NCBI GenBank assembly: GCA_031277685.1
Contig: JAITLV010000267.1
Coordinates: forward strand, 1 to 59,894
Direction of reading: 5' to 3'
Length of the DNA stretch: 59,894 nucleotides
Source of the DNA: Sphingobacterium sp.
Lineage (GTDB): Bacteria; Bacteroidota; Bacteroidia; Sphingobacteriales; Sphingobacteriaceae
Below the pieces are notes generated by a model. The model had not been told where the DNA came from. It did not search any database and worked only from the letters and a program-made list of their open reading frames with translations. The position numbers were made by a program, and so were the translations under genes. Positions 17,094 to 25,756 of the stretch are shown here, piece after piece; positions within the stretch are counted from its first letter, which is position 1, and every line of letters begins with the position of its first letter.

Positions 17094-17555
17094 CTATATT
17101 GTAAGAAACAATTCACGCTCCCTCAAGCGTCTACGTTTCAAATGTCCTAATTCCCTATTAAATCTCATGCGACACTTTTCGGCTGGAATCTCAAGGATTG
17201 CATCAGCTGCCTTGAAATAATCTCCCTCATTTAATAGACTGAGTAATTTAGACCTATTGAAGGTCAAACCTCGGATACTATAAACTATTGATACCAAAGT
17301 ATCAAACTGGTTTTGAGTTAACCTTACATCCACATGGGAATTCACTATTCTGGACGGAGAAATAAGCGAATATATGAGGAGCTCGCTAGCTTCAGCCTCA
17401 TCCTTAATGCGATCCCCCTGGCGTACTTTCTGACCGTCTGGCCATCTTACTGTGCCATAGCCCAAAGTCCACACGCCAAAGTTATCTAGATAGGCATTGA
17501 GCCTGAGCTCCTCAAACCCCTTGACGAGTCTCAGTGCGTTTTGCGATATCTTCAT
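17094..17555 (-). CDS. Phage endolysin, GH24 lysozyme
   Basis: This 153-residue protein matches the GH24 (T4/lambdoid-type lysozyme) pattern. The catalytic Glu lies in VKGFEELRLNAYLDNFG (near 15-16), followed by the LDNFGVWTLGYGT signature (usual form YxDxxGxxTIGYG). Next come QFDTLVSIVYSI and the closing RRRLRERELFL. It should hydrolyse the beta-1,4 bond between MurNAc and GlcNAc. There is no signal peptide or signal anchor, so it needs a holin. Its start overlaps the upstream coiled-coil gene by 44 bp, and the spanin candidate follows. Confidence 0.92.
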   Translation of the reverse strand: MKISQNALRLVKGFEELRLNAYLDNFGVWTLGYGTVRWPDGQKVRQGDRIKDEAEASELLIYSLISPSRIVNSHVDVRLTQNQFDTLVSIVYSIRGLTFNRSKLLSLLNEGDYFKAADAILEIPAEKCRMRFNRELGHLKRRRLRERELFLTI

Positions 17556-17922
17556 AAAAGGCTAATTTTTGTTCGTACTTCAATTTTGTCGTCTCCAAAT
17601 TTTTGATGGACAACTGACAAGCTGCTAGTTCTGCAGAGAGTGAGTTTGTCAGGCTATTAGCTTTATTCAAAAGCGCAATGTACTCCTGTTCCCTTTTCAA
17701 AGCCGTTTCTATCTGATCCTGAAGAAATCCAATTTGAGTGCGTTGATCATTGATCATTTCGCCGTAAGTTTTCCGCACTTGTTCATCAACAGTCGCATTA
17801 GTCTGCTCGATCACAGCATTTGTCTGTTTTTTACTCGTCCAATAGGTTACGATTGTTGATAAAACTCCAGAGCTAATTACAGCCATCACAAGCTGCATAA
17901 GTGAGAATTGCTCGTTTTCCAT
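17512..17922 (-). CDS. Membrane-anchored coiled-coil protein of lysis block (holin or i-spanin candidate)
   Basis: From ATG 17922 (MENEQFS), right after the upstream stop, the 136-residue product has one N-terminal membrane segment (LMQLVMAVISSGVLSTIVTYW, about 8-28) followed by a long coiled coil (about 40-125). This is the shape of Rz-type inner-membrane spanins and of some single-helix holins. Its 3' end overlaps the lysozyme gene by 44 bp, a common lysis-cassette arrangement. If the lipoprotein at 16432-16944 is a u-spanin, this one is more likely the holin or a holin regulator. Confidence 0.5.
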   Translation of the reverse strand: MENEQFSLMQLVMAVISSGVLSTIVTYWTSKKQTNAVIEQTNATVDEQVRKTYGEMINDQRTQIGFLQDQIETALKREQEYIALLNKANSLTNSLSAELAACQLSIKNLETTKLKYEQKLAFYEDIAKRTETRQGV

Positions 17923-17923
17923 A

Positions 17924-18967
17924 TTACATTCCAAAAATTCCGCTTTCAGGTTTATTAATTACTCTATAACTCATTTCCGTTTCAACATCCTTCACGTCCG
18001 GGAAATCAGTCTCATTCGCGTCGATGTAATTTCTTGCTTCGTCTAAATATTTATTGCCATCATTCGTGAGCTGCTCAATCATCTTTTCACGCTCACTATC
18101 ACCTCCCTTTTTGCGAGCATCCTTCAAAGTCACATAATAGGTATAGAGGTTGATTTGAACACCTAGATCAGTAACTTCAATCGCACGCTCCACAATTCCC
18201 TTAGCCACGGTCAGCAATACGATTCCTGGTACCAGAAAGCGCTCCAGCAGTATCTTTTCTTTCGTTTCATATCCGGATAATTGTTTCTCCTTCAATTTCA
18301 AAAAAAGTGGTTCGCTGATCTTTGGCCGTACTTCATTCCATTCAACACGCTTCATAATGTATCGAAGTGTCAAATAGGTCATCCGGTTAGCATTGATCTG
18401 ATAGTTTTCAGAAAAGATCTCAGCTGTTTCAACAAAGAATTTCTTTTGTTCAAAGTATGCGTCACTGTCTTCCCAAATTGGAAAATCAGATAGGTTTGCT
18501 TCCAGATACTTAAGAAGCTCATTTAGGGCATTAAAACCGTCACTGGCAAATTGATACTTCAAATTATCGATCTGCCACTGAAAAGCCGTCTTCTTAGTTT
18601 CATTTGTGGAAATAGTCACGCCACTATCTCCAATACTTACCTGAACCTGATCAATCGCATTCATAAAAGTAATATTGGCGATGGCATCTTGCACGATTTC
18701 CATCACTGGCCAATACTTTTTATCCATTAGCTGGTATTGGGTACCGGAATCTTTGATTTTTTTCTTTTCTGCTTCAGGTTTAGATTCGAGTGCAATCAAC
18801 GCAGCAGCATACTTCTGAGTTAACTCGTTATAGAATTCATTACCGAGTAAAGGCTGTATTTGGGAGCGCTCTGTCCGGCTTATCTGAGGACGAATTTTGG
18901 ATAACTCAAACGTACCATTTAACGTTACCTTTTGCTTGATCTCATTGATATCTGAAAATAGTCTCAT
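17924..18967 (-). CDS. Head-tail connector/neck region protein
   Basis: This 347-residue, mainly helical, charged protein directly follows the portal gene (11-bp gap). Stretches such as RTERSQIQPLLGNEFYNEL and WPVMEIVQDAIANITFMNAI are typical of proteins found next to portals in Bacteroidetes prophages. No enzyme motif or membrane segment is seen. Position suggests an adaptor or neck protein. The family is not securely recognised. Confidence 0.5.
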   Translation of the reverse strand: MRLFSDINEIKQKVTLNGTFELSKIRPQISRTERSQIQPLLGNEFYNELTQKYAAALIALESKPEAEKKKIKDSGTQYQLMDKKYWPVMEIVQDAIANITFMNAIDQVQVSIGDSGVTISTNETKKTAFQWQIDNLKYQFASDGFNALNELLKYLEANLSDFPIWEDSDAYFEQKKFFVETAEIFSENYQINANRMTYLTLRYIMKRVEWNEVRPKISEPLFLKLKEKQLSGYETKEKILLERFLVPGIVLLTVAKGIVERAIEVTDLGVQINLYTYYVTLKDARKKGGDSEREKMIEQLTNDGNKYLDEARNYIDANETDFPDVKDVETEMSYRVINKPESGIFGM

Positions 18968-18978
18968 GAATTACCTCC

Positions 18979-20343
18979 TTAACTAACAATTTTACTTCCC
19001 TTACCTGTATCTGTAGTAGTCAATACTTTATCCAATGTCAAAAGTGTCATATCAGGATTCCAACCGTTGTAATCCCGGACAAACTCAAACATTTGATAGA
19101 TGATCGCGCGATCAGCAGCATTAATGGCATTCATCACTAACCAGGACTCCCTGATATCGGACCCTCCCTGGTTAGCTCCGCCGTATGATCCGCCCGGCAT
19201 TCCCAGGCCAAATATTGCCGGGTTAACCAACATTGAAAAAAGAATCTCGGCATTGGCGGCTGCGCCATCAGGCAGATACGCATCTGACTTCAACTTATCA
19301 TCAATCGCGACGATTTCGATACCAGGAATGCTTGTACCATTCAGTTTATTGATATCGAAGAATGAAACAAATGTTTTCATCGCATTTTCGGTACCGGTTA
19401 AGTACTTGTCCATTTCATCGTACTGATCATTGACAGCTTTCGTCCTTTCGGCCTCACCCATTGATGCCCATTTAGGATATTTGGTTAGCCAGTAAGACAT
19501 GGAAATCTTTACGTGATACTTAATAGCTGCTTGATTTCTAAAGATTGCTCGTTTATAAGATGGAATAGAATTGGATATCTCCAGCCAGCCATTAGAGCGA
19601 ACGCCATCCCAATGAGCCAAGGAATAGTAATCAAACTCCGGATCAGGATAATACGTAGGGAAAACATAATTATGACCTTTCTCAACATATTTGATGCGAT
19701 CAACTTCCGAAAACCAGTCTCGCGAATCAATCACATCAAACTCGTCATAGTCATCTGCAGGTGAAGGAAAGTTTGCCGATCGCATTGCTTTTTCAATTCG
19801 CCCACTTTTTTCATTGTAGGGACGATATCGGAATTTCCTAGCCTTATCATGGCCAATACGGACAATCTTCGAACGATCTTCATTTAGCATCAGCAGTGGA
19901 AATGAATTTGCCAAGGCATTATAATCCTGAATAATTGCCAGTCGTGTCACATCGAAATTGGAGCGCTTAAAGAAATCGCGAACATCCTGATCCTTTACAA
20001 GGTCATATTTCATTTGGTTGTTGTCGTCTAATTCTCTAGGAATTGCCGGTACAACCATTTGGCCAAACAATTTTAGATTCAACAATCTTAACGCACTCAT
20101 GGCGACACCACTTTTGCGGACCATAGACCACATTTCATCGGGAAACTTATCACTCTTACCCCATGGCACCCAATCTCGTCCTCCTGAATACTCATTTTTA
20201 TTTGGAAGGACTGTAGAAAAATTCGCTATGCTTGATTCCCCAGATTTCCCAGCTGAAGCATTTGTTAGGACAACGGAGCTTCCTTCTCTGAAAGAATATA
20301 GCGGAAAACCATCACCGGAAAATTGTGTATGTCTAGTACTCAT
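18979..20343 (-). CDS. Phage portal protein
   Basis: This 454-residue protein has the size and character of a portal: a helical, charged body with a central alpha/beta part (SFPLLMLNEDRSKIVRIGHDKARKFRYRPY), a long helix region (about 290-320) that could form stem and wing, and a C-terminal Gly-rich stretch with MPGGSYGGANQGGSDIRES. That stretch, where mobile loops alternate with LLVNPAIFGLG-type segments, resembles the portal proteins of tailed phages. It would form the dodecameric DNA channel at one capsid vertex. Its start overlaps the upstream stop by 4 bp (ATGA). It lies two genes after the terminase/methylase block, a usual neighbour. Confidence 0.75.
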   Translation of the reverse strand: MSTRHTQFSGDGFPLYSFREGSSVVLTNASAGKSGESSIANFSTVLPNKNEYSGGRDWVPWGKSDKFPDEMWSMVRKSGVAMSALRLLNLKLFGQMVVPAIPRELDDNNQMKYDLVKDQDVRDFFKRSNFDVTRLAIIQDYNALANSFPLLMLNEDRSKIVRIGHDKARKFRYRPYNEKSGRIEKAMRSANFPSPADDYDEFDVIDSRDWFSEVDRIKYVEKGHNYVFPTYYPDPEFDYYSLAHWDGVRSNGWLEISNSIPSYKRAIFRNQAAIKYHVKISMSYWLTKYPKWASMGEAERTKAVNDQYDEMDKYLTGTENAMKTFVSFFDINKLNGTSIPGIEIVAIDDKLKSDAYLPDGAAANAEILFSMLVNPAIFGLGMPGGSYGGANQGGSDIRESWLVMNAINAADRAIIYQMFEFVRDYNGWNPDMTLLTLDKVLTTTDTGKGSKIVS

Positions 20344-20642
20344 TTGAAAACTCGTTTGCCATTTATTTCAAAAACTAACTGGATGTGAAAAGCAGTCTTT
20401 AAACCGGAATCCAGGTTAACAATACCACGCATTTCATTTTCTCTTACCGAATATGGCAAGCCACAAATCTGCCCTTTCTCAATTGTCTGCCACTGCCCTC
20501 CAGTTCCGCGCTTGCGATCGCATTTCAAAAAAGTTATTGATAGCGTTTCATCCGAAGACTGATATCGGCATTGATCCAGAATCTTGAGCATTTCCGTATA
20601 AGAAATCTTATCCATCCTCAAAAATCTATTTAATAAGTCCAT
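20340..20642 (-). CDS. Hypothetical late protein
   Basis: This is a protein of about 100 residues; ATGs exist at 20660, 20642 and 20612. The start at 20642 places the GTCGTTTC motif (20645-20652) immediately upstream. The product is basic and soluble (ITFLKCDRKRGTGGQWQTIEKG) with no recognised domain. It is coupled to the portal gene by a 4-bp overlap. It is the first gene after the terminator at 20874-20896, so a promoter probably lies in the AT-rich 20650-20870 gap, where I see no other gene. Confidence 0.55.
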   Translation of the reverse strand: MDLLNRFLRMDKISYTEMLKILDQCRYQSSDETLSITFLKCDRKRGTGGQWQTIEKGQICGLPYSVRENEMRGIVNLDSGLKTAFHIQLVFEINGKRVFK

Positions 20643-20644
20643 TA

Positions 20645-20652
20645 GAAACGAC
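20645..20652 (-). promoter_or_regulatory. GTCGTTTC intergenic motif, copy 3
   Basis: The minus strand reads GTCGTTTCTAATG, with the motif abutting a start codon upstream of the portal block. Confidence 0.4.
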
Positions 20653-20873
20653 AAGAACATATTTCAGCTGATTTTCAACCTGTTAACATGAATGTTTCAA
20701 AAAACTTCACCAAAAAAATATCAAATACCTACAAATCAACCATTTAAATATTTTAATTTTTCCAAAAACCATTAAAAGTGTCGACTCGAAGCCCGCCGTG
20801 CCCTGTCCTAAAATGGCAATTGCCGTTTACACCCCCACGGAATATGATCTTGAAGCTGAGAGAATAACTAAAC

Positions 20874-20896
20874 AAAAAAGCCGCTTAAAGCGGCTC
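20874..20896 (-). terminator. Intrinsic terminator after DNA methylase
   Basis: AGCCGCTT pairs with AAGCGGCT (8 bp, 20879-20895) and is followed by six Ts on the minus strand, directly after the methylase stop. The long gap after it suggests the portal block has its own promoter. Confidence 0.85.
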
Positions 20897-20898
20897 TT

Positions 20899-21732
20899 TT
20901 ATCGTTTAACAAGCATTATGTCGGTGAACTTTGAATTATAGCTAGGATTATTTGCATGGGAAATAGCTATAGCATGTTCGAAAGGGTTAGCCCCAGGAAC
21001 CTTCTTAGATATCCATTCACATAGCTCTACAACATTAGATTTATTGGATGTAAAATAAAAGTATTGCTCAACGTCAAGCACATCCAATACATCTAAGTAA
21101 TCAGATAACTTCCAATGTGATGATTTGTAGCTTGAAACATCTGTAGATAAGTAAGGCGGATCTACGAGAAATATAACATTTTCCTGATCGCGATAAAGTT
21201 CAAATAACTCTTTGTAATCCATGGAGACCCTTTGGACACCATCTAAATAACCACTCGCATTATAAGGTGTTTCTCTGAGTGTATTATAAAAGACCTGTCT
21301 AGTTAATTCATCATAGCTAAGGGCATAATTCATGGCAAAGAGTAAATTAGATGATAGGGTAATATAATCGACATACCCATAGCGCTTCTCCTCTGAATAC
21401 ACTCTATCTAATATCGACTGTCTTCTTTCAAACGGTATTGCTTTATCTTTAGGAAGGTCACAGATTAGATTGCGTATATCCTGAATGAGCTTATTGGTAT
21501 TAGTAATCCACTCAATCCTTTTTGAGAAATTATCATAATCATTGAATATGACTTGCGAATCTGGACAATACTGTTTAACCGTATGGCTCAATAAGCCACT
21601 TCCCCCAAACAAATCCACATAAGTCGCTTTTGGATCACAGCTTTCCAGCTCAGTTTTAAATTTTGTAAGGAATCTTCTTTTTTGTCCCATAAAAGGCAAC
21701 GGCGACGAATTGTAATTTTTACTTGCTTTCAT
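20899..21732 (-). CDS. D12-class DNA adenine N6-methyltransferase (Dam-like)
   Basis: This 277-residue protein has the D12/Dam order of motifs: PFMGQKRRFLTKF near residue 14 (motif X), DLFGGSGLLSH near 40 (SAM-binding motif I), and the catalytic IFLVDPPYLSTD near 190 (motif IV, DPPY). It should transfer a methyl group from SAM to adenine N6; the target is not visible from sequence. In a phage it could protect DNA from host restriction or mark it for packaging. It sits directly after terL, and its 5' leader carries the folded element at 21755-21877. A strong terminator follows the stop, so it ends a transcript. Confidence 0.93.
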   Translation of the reverse strand: MKASKNYNSSPLPFMGQKRRFLTKFKTELESCDPKATYVDLFGGSGLLSHTVKQYCPDSQVIFNDYDNFSKRIEWITNTNKLIQDIRNLICDLPKDKAIPFERRQSILDRVYSEEKRYGYVDYITLSSNLLFAMNYALSYDELTRQVFYNTLRETPYNASGYLDGVQRVSMDYKELFELYRDQENVIFLVDPPYLSTDVSSYKSSHWKLSDYLDVLDVLDVEQYFYFTSNKSNVVELCEWISKKVPGANPFEHAIAISHANNPSYNSKFTDIMLVKR

Positions 21733-21754
21733 ATATATTTTATTAAATTTGTGC

Positions 21755-21877
21755 TCTCACAATCAAAAACTTTATTGCATAACTCTAACATCGCGTCAGG
21801 TTATACCCCTCGACACGTCGGTGTGTTATGCACTGTATGGTTTTTGATTGTGAGAATTTCGAAGGCAAGTCGAGGGG
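21755..21877 (-). ncRNA. Candidate pseudoknotted RNA element between terL and the methylase
   Basis: A 16-bp perfect stem pairs 21755-21770 with 21840-21855. Inside it an 8-bp stem pairs 21776-21783 with 21825-21832. The 41-base loop holds CCCCTCGAC (21806-21814), which is perfectly complementary to GTCGAGGGG outside the stem (21869-21877), giving a pseudoknot; a small ACAC/GTGT hairpin (21813-21816 with 21821-21824) also lies in the loop and would compete with part of it. In the late (minus) transcript the element occupies the 151-bp gap after terL and ends about 20 bases before the methylase ATG, so it could control methylase translation or stand alone. The strand is an inference; the pairing works on both. 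Confidence 0.65.
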
Positions 21878-21883
21878 CTTCTT

Positions 21884-23398
21884 TTAACTTGAAGACCTAG
21901 ATGGCAGCCATAATCCCTGGCTACTCTCTATAAGATGTGAATATTTAAAGTACCCTATCATATCCATTGCATCTCCTTGGTGTGTTGTATACCGTTGATC
22001 GACATGAGTCTTACGTTCATCGGTCTTTACTTTCTCCGGGCCATACTTACCCTCCTTAGCTGCTGAGTTATTGATCGACTCAATAAGATACTTACACTTG
22101 GTCCGATTCCATTTAAATATCGGTAGCAATGGGTGATCATTACGCATGGCAATAGACCAGAACTTATACTTATCAGAGTGTTCAGGAGCTGCACCATAAT
22201 ATTGCTGATCGACATCCCAGCCATTTTTCATTAACACCTCGATAACGATATCAGCATAAGTCTTTGGCGAACGGCCATCTTTACCTATCGCTGTCTGATC
22301 ATACCAATACGATACGCGCTTAGTGGGATGTGGCTGATAGTAATCGCACCAACGCTGCACAAGTACCTCCAGCATTTCCCCTCCTTCTTCAGGCGTAATC
22401 GATGAAAGGAAATTGCATTCGTTGAAGAATGTCTCCTGAGCTGTGACTATACAACAGAACTTTCCATAATCCAAGGCGATATCTAGTGGTGTACTGGGTA
22501 TGATATCGGTTACCTCTCGGCAATCAAGTTTCTCAAACTTGGTCCGATCATAACCAACGACCTCATCTACTAACCCCCTGAGATAATGATTATCGAAGGA
22601 ATCATAACATAATAATCGTTCATTAAATGCTGGATAGAATCCTCCGCCTACAGCCCGTGGCCGAATGTTCTCTATCTCGATATCGTATTCATATTTTGAC
22701 ATGATACGACGTTGCATCTTAAAATAATTATCAGGAAGATTCTCAGCATTGATCCGAGTGGGAGCTCGTAAATAAAATACCTCGTCCGGATTTGTTAAAG
22801 CTGCCTGCTCATAGGTGTAGATATGCTTACCTTCTTGAGTTCTGGGGATAGAGCTGACATACACTTGAGACAGCCAACGCTTCTTATGCTCGAAATGAGA
22901 CTTACCTCCACGTAAAGTTGCATAGGTCTCAGCCTGGAATTTCACCGGATCGAGCTCACAGTACTCATCGGCCAAACCTGAACACGTGTTGATACCACGA
23001 GATGAAACATCTTGGGATAACATCACCCATACAGCTCCGGTCCACCAGGCAATAGTTTTCCCCCAATCTAAAGGCGGTTCATAAGGAAGGTTATACTTCT
23101 TCCAGATAGGCTTTTGTCCAATAGTAAAGTGTATACCATTCTTATAACCCAAAGTCTCCAGGGAAAGAATGGTTGACGGCAATGTCCTGGTTAAAATCTG
23201 TTGATATGTTCTACCTTGTAGGAAATTGGTAGATCGGGGCATATCACAAGCTGTTTCGGACATTTCATCCGCTAAAACCGTCGACTTACCTACAGCTCTA
23301 GCCCCTTCTAATACCTTAATTTTTTGCGGTGCAGTCCGGATCAGGATCTGCGCTAGATTGCGATTTACCTGAAGTTTAGGTTTCGAAATCTCAACCAT
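21884..23398 (-). CDS. terL: Terminase large subunit
   Basis: This protein of about 504 residues is the DNA packaging motor. The ATPase has Walker A LEGARAVGKST (about residues 31-40) and a Walker B-like stretch CSGLADEYCELD near 145. The C-terminal nuclease half begins near TPLDIALDYGKFCCIV with its metal-binding Asp, and continues with YWYDQTAIGKDGRSP and an acidic Asp near QGDAMDMIGYF. It translocates DNA into the prohead at the portal and cuts the concatemer. ATG 23398 is preferred: GGGGAGGAGAAT lies just upstream, and it overlaps the small-subunit stop by 8 bp. After the stop comes a 151-bp gap with a structured element. Confidence 0.88.
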   Translation of the reverse strand: MVEISKPKLQVNRNLAQILIRTAPQKIKVLEGARAVGKSTVLADEMSETACDMPRSTNFLQGRTYQQILTRTLPSTILSLETLGYKNGIHFTIGQKPIWKKYNLPYEPPLDWGKTIAWWTGAVWVMLSQDVSSRGINTCSGLADEYCELDPVKFQAETYATLRGGKSHFEHKKRWLSQVYVSSIPRTQEGKHIYTYEQAALTNPDEVFYLRAPTRINAENLPDNYFKMQRRIMSKYEYDIEIENIRPRAVGGGFYPAFNERLLCYDSFDNHYLRGLVDEVVGYDRTKFEKLDCREVTDIIPSTPLDIALDYGKFCCIVTAQETFFNECNFLSSITPEEGGEMLEVLVQRWCDYYQPHPTKRVSYWYDQTAIGKDGRSPKTYADIVIEVLMKNGWDVDQQYYGAAPEHSDKYKFWSIAMRNDHPLLPIFKWNRTKCKYLIESINNSAAKEGKYGPEKVKTDERKTHVDQRYTTHQGDAMDMIGYFKYSHLIESSQGLWLPSRSSS

Positions 23399-23975
23399 TG
23401 TTATTCTCCTCCCCAATCACCTGAGCTTCTTCAGACATACTGTTTAAGATATCACCCAGATCAATCACTCCTCCGGCGTGTATTTTTTGCAATGCACGCT
23501 GAGCTGTTTGATCAAGTGAAATGATAACTTGATGTTGCTCGATCTGATCAGCTATCAAAGCGCCTGCTTCATCGTTGACTCCAGCAGCTCTCAGCTCTTT
23601 GGCAATTTCCTTTAAGGCCATCGCATTGTTTTGCTTTTTGGCCATGATGCGGGCATCTAAGAGAGTTTCAATAACAATATGGTTGATCACATCTGCCTTC
23701 ATACGACCAACCGAGCCAAAAATCTCCAGGGCATCATTGATGTATCGCCGAGCAGTTGAATTGGATATCGGATTATCACGAAGGCTTCCTAGCTTTTTGA
23801 GAACGGTTATAGTTTCGGTCATCGAACTGTAATTCCTGAATAATGTATAAGCGTCGACATACCACTCAAGCAATTTGGTTTGCTTTGCAGTGAGATCGGA
23901 CTCTTTTGATTCAGGATCTTTAAGATAACTCAGGATATCATCCTTATTGGAATCTATTGATATTGGTTTAGCCAT
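23391..23975 (-). CDS. Probable terminase small subunit
   Basis: This 194-residue helical protein overlaps the large terminase start and lies directly upstream of it, the standard place of terS. The N-terminal half carries a helix-turn-helix-like pattern (ETITVLKKLGSLRDNPISNSTARRYINDAL, about 58-85), fitting DNA recognition, followed by a helical oligomerisation region (KADVINHIVIETLLDARIMAKK). It would bind the packaging site and regulate TerL. The assignment rests on position and the HTH-like helices. Confidence 0.7.
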   Translation of the reverse strand: MAKPISIDSNKDDILSYLKDPESKESDLTAKQTKLLEWYVDAYTLFRNYSSMTETITVLKKLGSLRDNPISNSTARRYINDALEIFGSVGRMKADVINHIVIETLLDARIMAKKQNNAMALKEIAKELRAAGVNDEAGALIADQIEQHQVIISLDQTAQRALQKIHAGGVIDLGDILNSMSEEAQVIGEENNNG

Positions 23976-24675
23976 TCAAAACCTCCAATCTTTTTTTTAC
24001 CAGATCCAGTTTAATTTGGTTGAGCTGGTAACGAGAAAACACCTTTGCTTTTTGGTGCCCATCTGGTAAAGTTTCAAGCTTCTTTTTATCCTTCGAGATA
24101 TTGGGCGGAATATTCTTGAGGTGAGCAAGTAATTTATCAAGAGGTAATTCATTGATTTCCTCCTTCATAGACTTCGCTTTCTCTACTAATATTTTACCTG
24201 AATGCTTATATTCATCAATGACAGCCCAGCAAGCGTTCACCTGCTCATGATCATTCAGCAATGTCTGAGCCATTGCTAATCGTTTATCCGGATCATCAGT
24301 GAAACCAATTTCAATAAATAATTGCTGTGAACGTCGATAATGCATATTTTTTCTCCGGACTACTTCTTTGATCTTCTCGGGAAATAAAAAGTAATCGTCA
24401 TTCAAAGCAGCTTTGGCAGGGATGTCAAAAGACTCTAATGGTGCAATGATCGATTTCTCTGCTACATCAGCAATAACCTTGACATCGGATGGACGATCCT
24501 CCTGGGAGAGCTTCTTCAGCTCCTCAAGTAACCGGTTAAAATGAAGCGGCGATGATCCGCTTCGAAAAAATGAGATCAGAACTTTGCTCGAGGCAAATTT
24601 TTCGAACAACACACGACCTTCCTCATAGCTACGATGCGAGTTTTCTAAATACCTTTGAATAACGGAAATTGCCAT
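23968..24675 (-). CDS. Hypothetical late protein upstream of terminase
   Basis: This 235-residue protein is almost wholly helical and charged, with a Lys/Glu-rich C-terminus (LVKKRLEVLNG). It has no membrane segment or recognised domain. Its 3' end overlaps the terminase small subunit by 8 bp, so the two are coupled. A role in packaging or as a DNA-binding partner is possible from context only. Confidence 0.55.
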   Translation of the reverse strand: MAISVIQRYLENSHRSYEEGRVLFEKFASSKVLISFFRSGSSPLHFNRLLEELKKLSQEDRPSDVKVIADVAEKSIIAPLESFDIPAKAALNDDYFLFPEKIKEVVRRKNMHYRRSQQLFIEIGFTDDPDKRLAMAQTLLNDHEQVNACWAVIDEYKHSGKILVEKAKSMKEEINELPLDKLLAHLKNIPPNISKDKKKLETLPDGHQKAKVFSRYQLNQIKLDLVKKRLEVLNG

Positions 24676-24703
24676 AAATCAAAGGTATTTGAGCGAATTT
24701 TAG

Positions 24704-24952
24704 CTAAAACGACACTTTCGGCTTATAGATATAAACCATTATATTAGAATCATTTAAAAAGGCTGGTATTTGCATGTAATCAAGAGCTTCGATAACATCT
24801 ATACTTTCCCAATTATTCTCCTTCTGCCAATAGATATTTACATGAGCTTCGATTTCCTCACGTCCCATCAAAATGTTTTCACCGTCGGTTCTTATTGGCA
24901 CAAAAAACTTATCCTCCAGGATATTGATAATCTTTACAATCTTTTCATTCAT
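24704..24952 (-). CDS. Hypothetical small acidic protein
   Basis: This 82-residue soluble protein (MNEKIVKIINILEDKFFVP.., ending IMVYIYKPKVSF) has no recognised domain. It is the first gene after the terminator at 24968-24996 and lies 28 bp before the next gene. Its last codons overlap a variant of the repeated late-gap motif (GTCGTTTTAG). Function is unknown. Confidence 0.5.
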   Translation of the reverse strand: MNEKIVKIINILEDKFFVPIRTDGENILMGREEIEAHVNIYWQKENNWESIDVIEALDYMQIPAFLNDSNIMVYIYKPKVSF

Positions 24953-24967
24953 ATTTTATGCATTTAC

Positions 24968-24996
24968 AAAAAAGGCTCTTCAACAAGAGCCTTTTT
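24968..24996 (-). terminator. Intrinsic terminator after probable tail tube gene
   Basis: AAGGCTCTT with AAGAGCCTT forms a 9-bp stem around CAAC, flanked by A and T runs, so it could act in both directions. It separates the capsid/tube block from the terminase block. Confidence 0.85.
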
Positions 24997-25015
24997 ATTC
25001 ATGAATTATACAATG

Positions 25016-25753
25016 CTATGGTCCAACCGGTTCCAACAAAATTGGCGGCTCATAGATCGCCGGCGGAATCGGTGATTTTGAAATATAGGTCTGCACCAAA
25101 GTATTTGGATCCTCGATCAACTTACCAGTGCCACCTTCAGCTGTCTCCAGTTGAGCCGGGAACTGTTTAGTTCCCAAAACCTTTGCTGTTCCATTTTGCT
25201 CAATGGCGATAAATACCATCCGGCGATTCGCAGTTGATGCAACAAAGCCAGAGATGGTCGCATCATTTTTAGGATAAGATACTTCCATTGAGTTCTGGAA
25301 AGACTTTCCATCCCGAGCACCGATCAAAGAATACTTCAGCTCACCAGTTTCTAAAGTAACATACAGCTTCTTGAAGGACTTACCAGTCTTAAATTTGAAA
25401 TCATCGGCAGCCTTTACCGTAACCAAATCTTCAAAATCCGTAGCGGTTTCAGTCACTATCTTAGATAGCGCGACGGGCCACGTTTCTATATCTTCAGTGA
25501 ATGCGTAATAAACTTCACCTGCAACACCTCCAGGATTGAAAACTCCCTGTTGAAAAACAATATCTTTTGCATTCAACCCCATTAATAAAACACCAGCACT
25601 TTTTAACGGGACAAAGGAGCCGATAAAGATTGCTGAAGCAAAAGCCAATCCAACAGAATTATTACCGGTAGCTGAAGCAATGGTATTGCCAATAAAAAGG
25701 GAAACCATGACCAAACATACCATCCCAACGAAAAATTTAATTGCGCTGTTCAT
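25016..25753 (-). CDS. Virion structural protein, possible major tail tube protein, with N-terminal TM segments
   Basis: From ATG 25753 this 245-residue protein begins with two hydrophobic segments (about 4-28 and 36-58). A soluble, beta-rich remainder follows (KDIVFQQGVFNPGGVAG.., ending AEGGTGKLIEDPNTLVQTYIS). The soluble part looks like a tail tube or decoration protein and lies two genes after the major capsid gene. Two N-terminal hydrophobic segments are odd for a tube protein, so a membrane-associated or processed form is possible. AAGGAGG lies just upstream of the start. The call is from context and is uncertain. Confidence 0.4.
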   Translation of the reverse strand: MNSAIKFFVGMVCLVMVSLFIGNTIASATGNNSVGLAFASAIFIGSFVPLKSAGVLLMGLNAKDIVFQQGVFNPGGVAGEVYYAFTEDIETWPVALSKIVTETATDFEDLVTVKAADDFKFKTGKSFKKLYVTLETGELKYSLIGARDGKSFQNSMEVSYPKNDATISGFVASTANRRMVFIAIEQNGTAKVLGTKQFPAQLETAEGGTGKLIEDPNTLVQTYISKSPIPPAIYEPPILLEPVGP

Positions 25754-25756
25754 CAA

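Noticed and set aside
20813..20941. A 42-codon plus-strand frame beginning MAIAVYTPTEYD
   Set aside because: It runs through the methylase terminator and into the methylase gene antisense, with no ribosome binding site.
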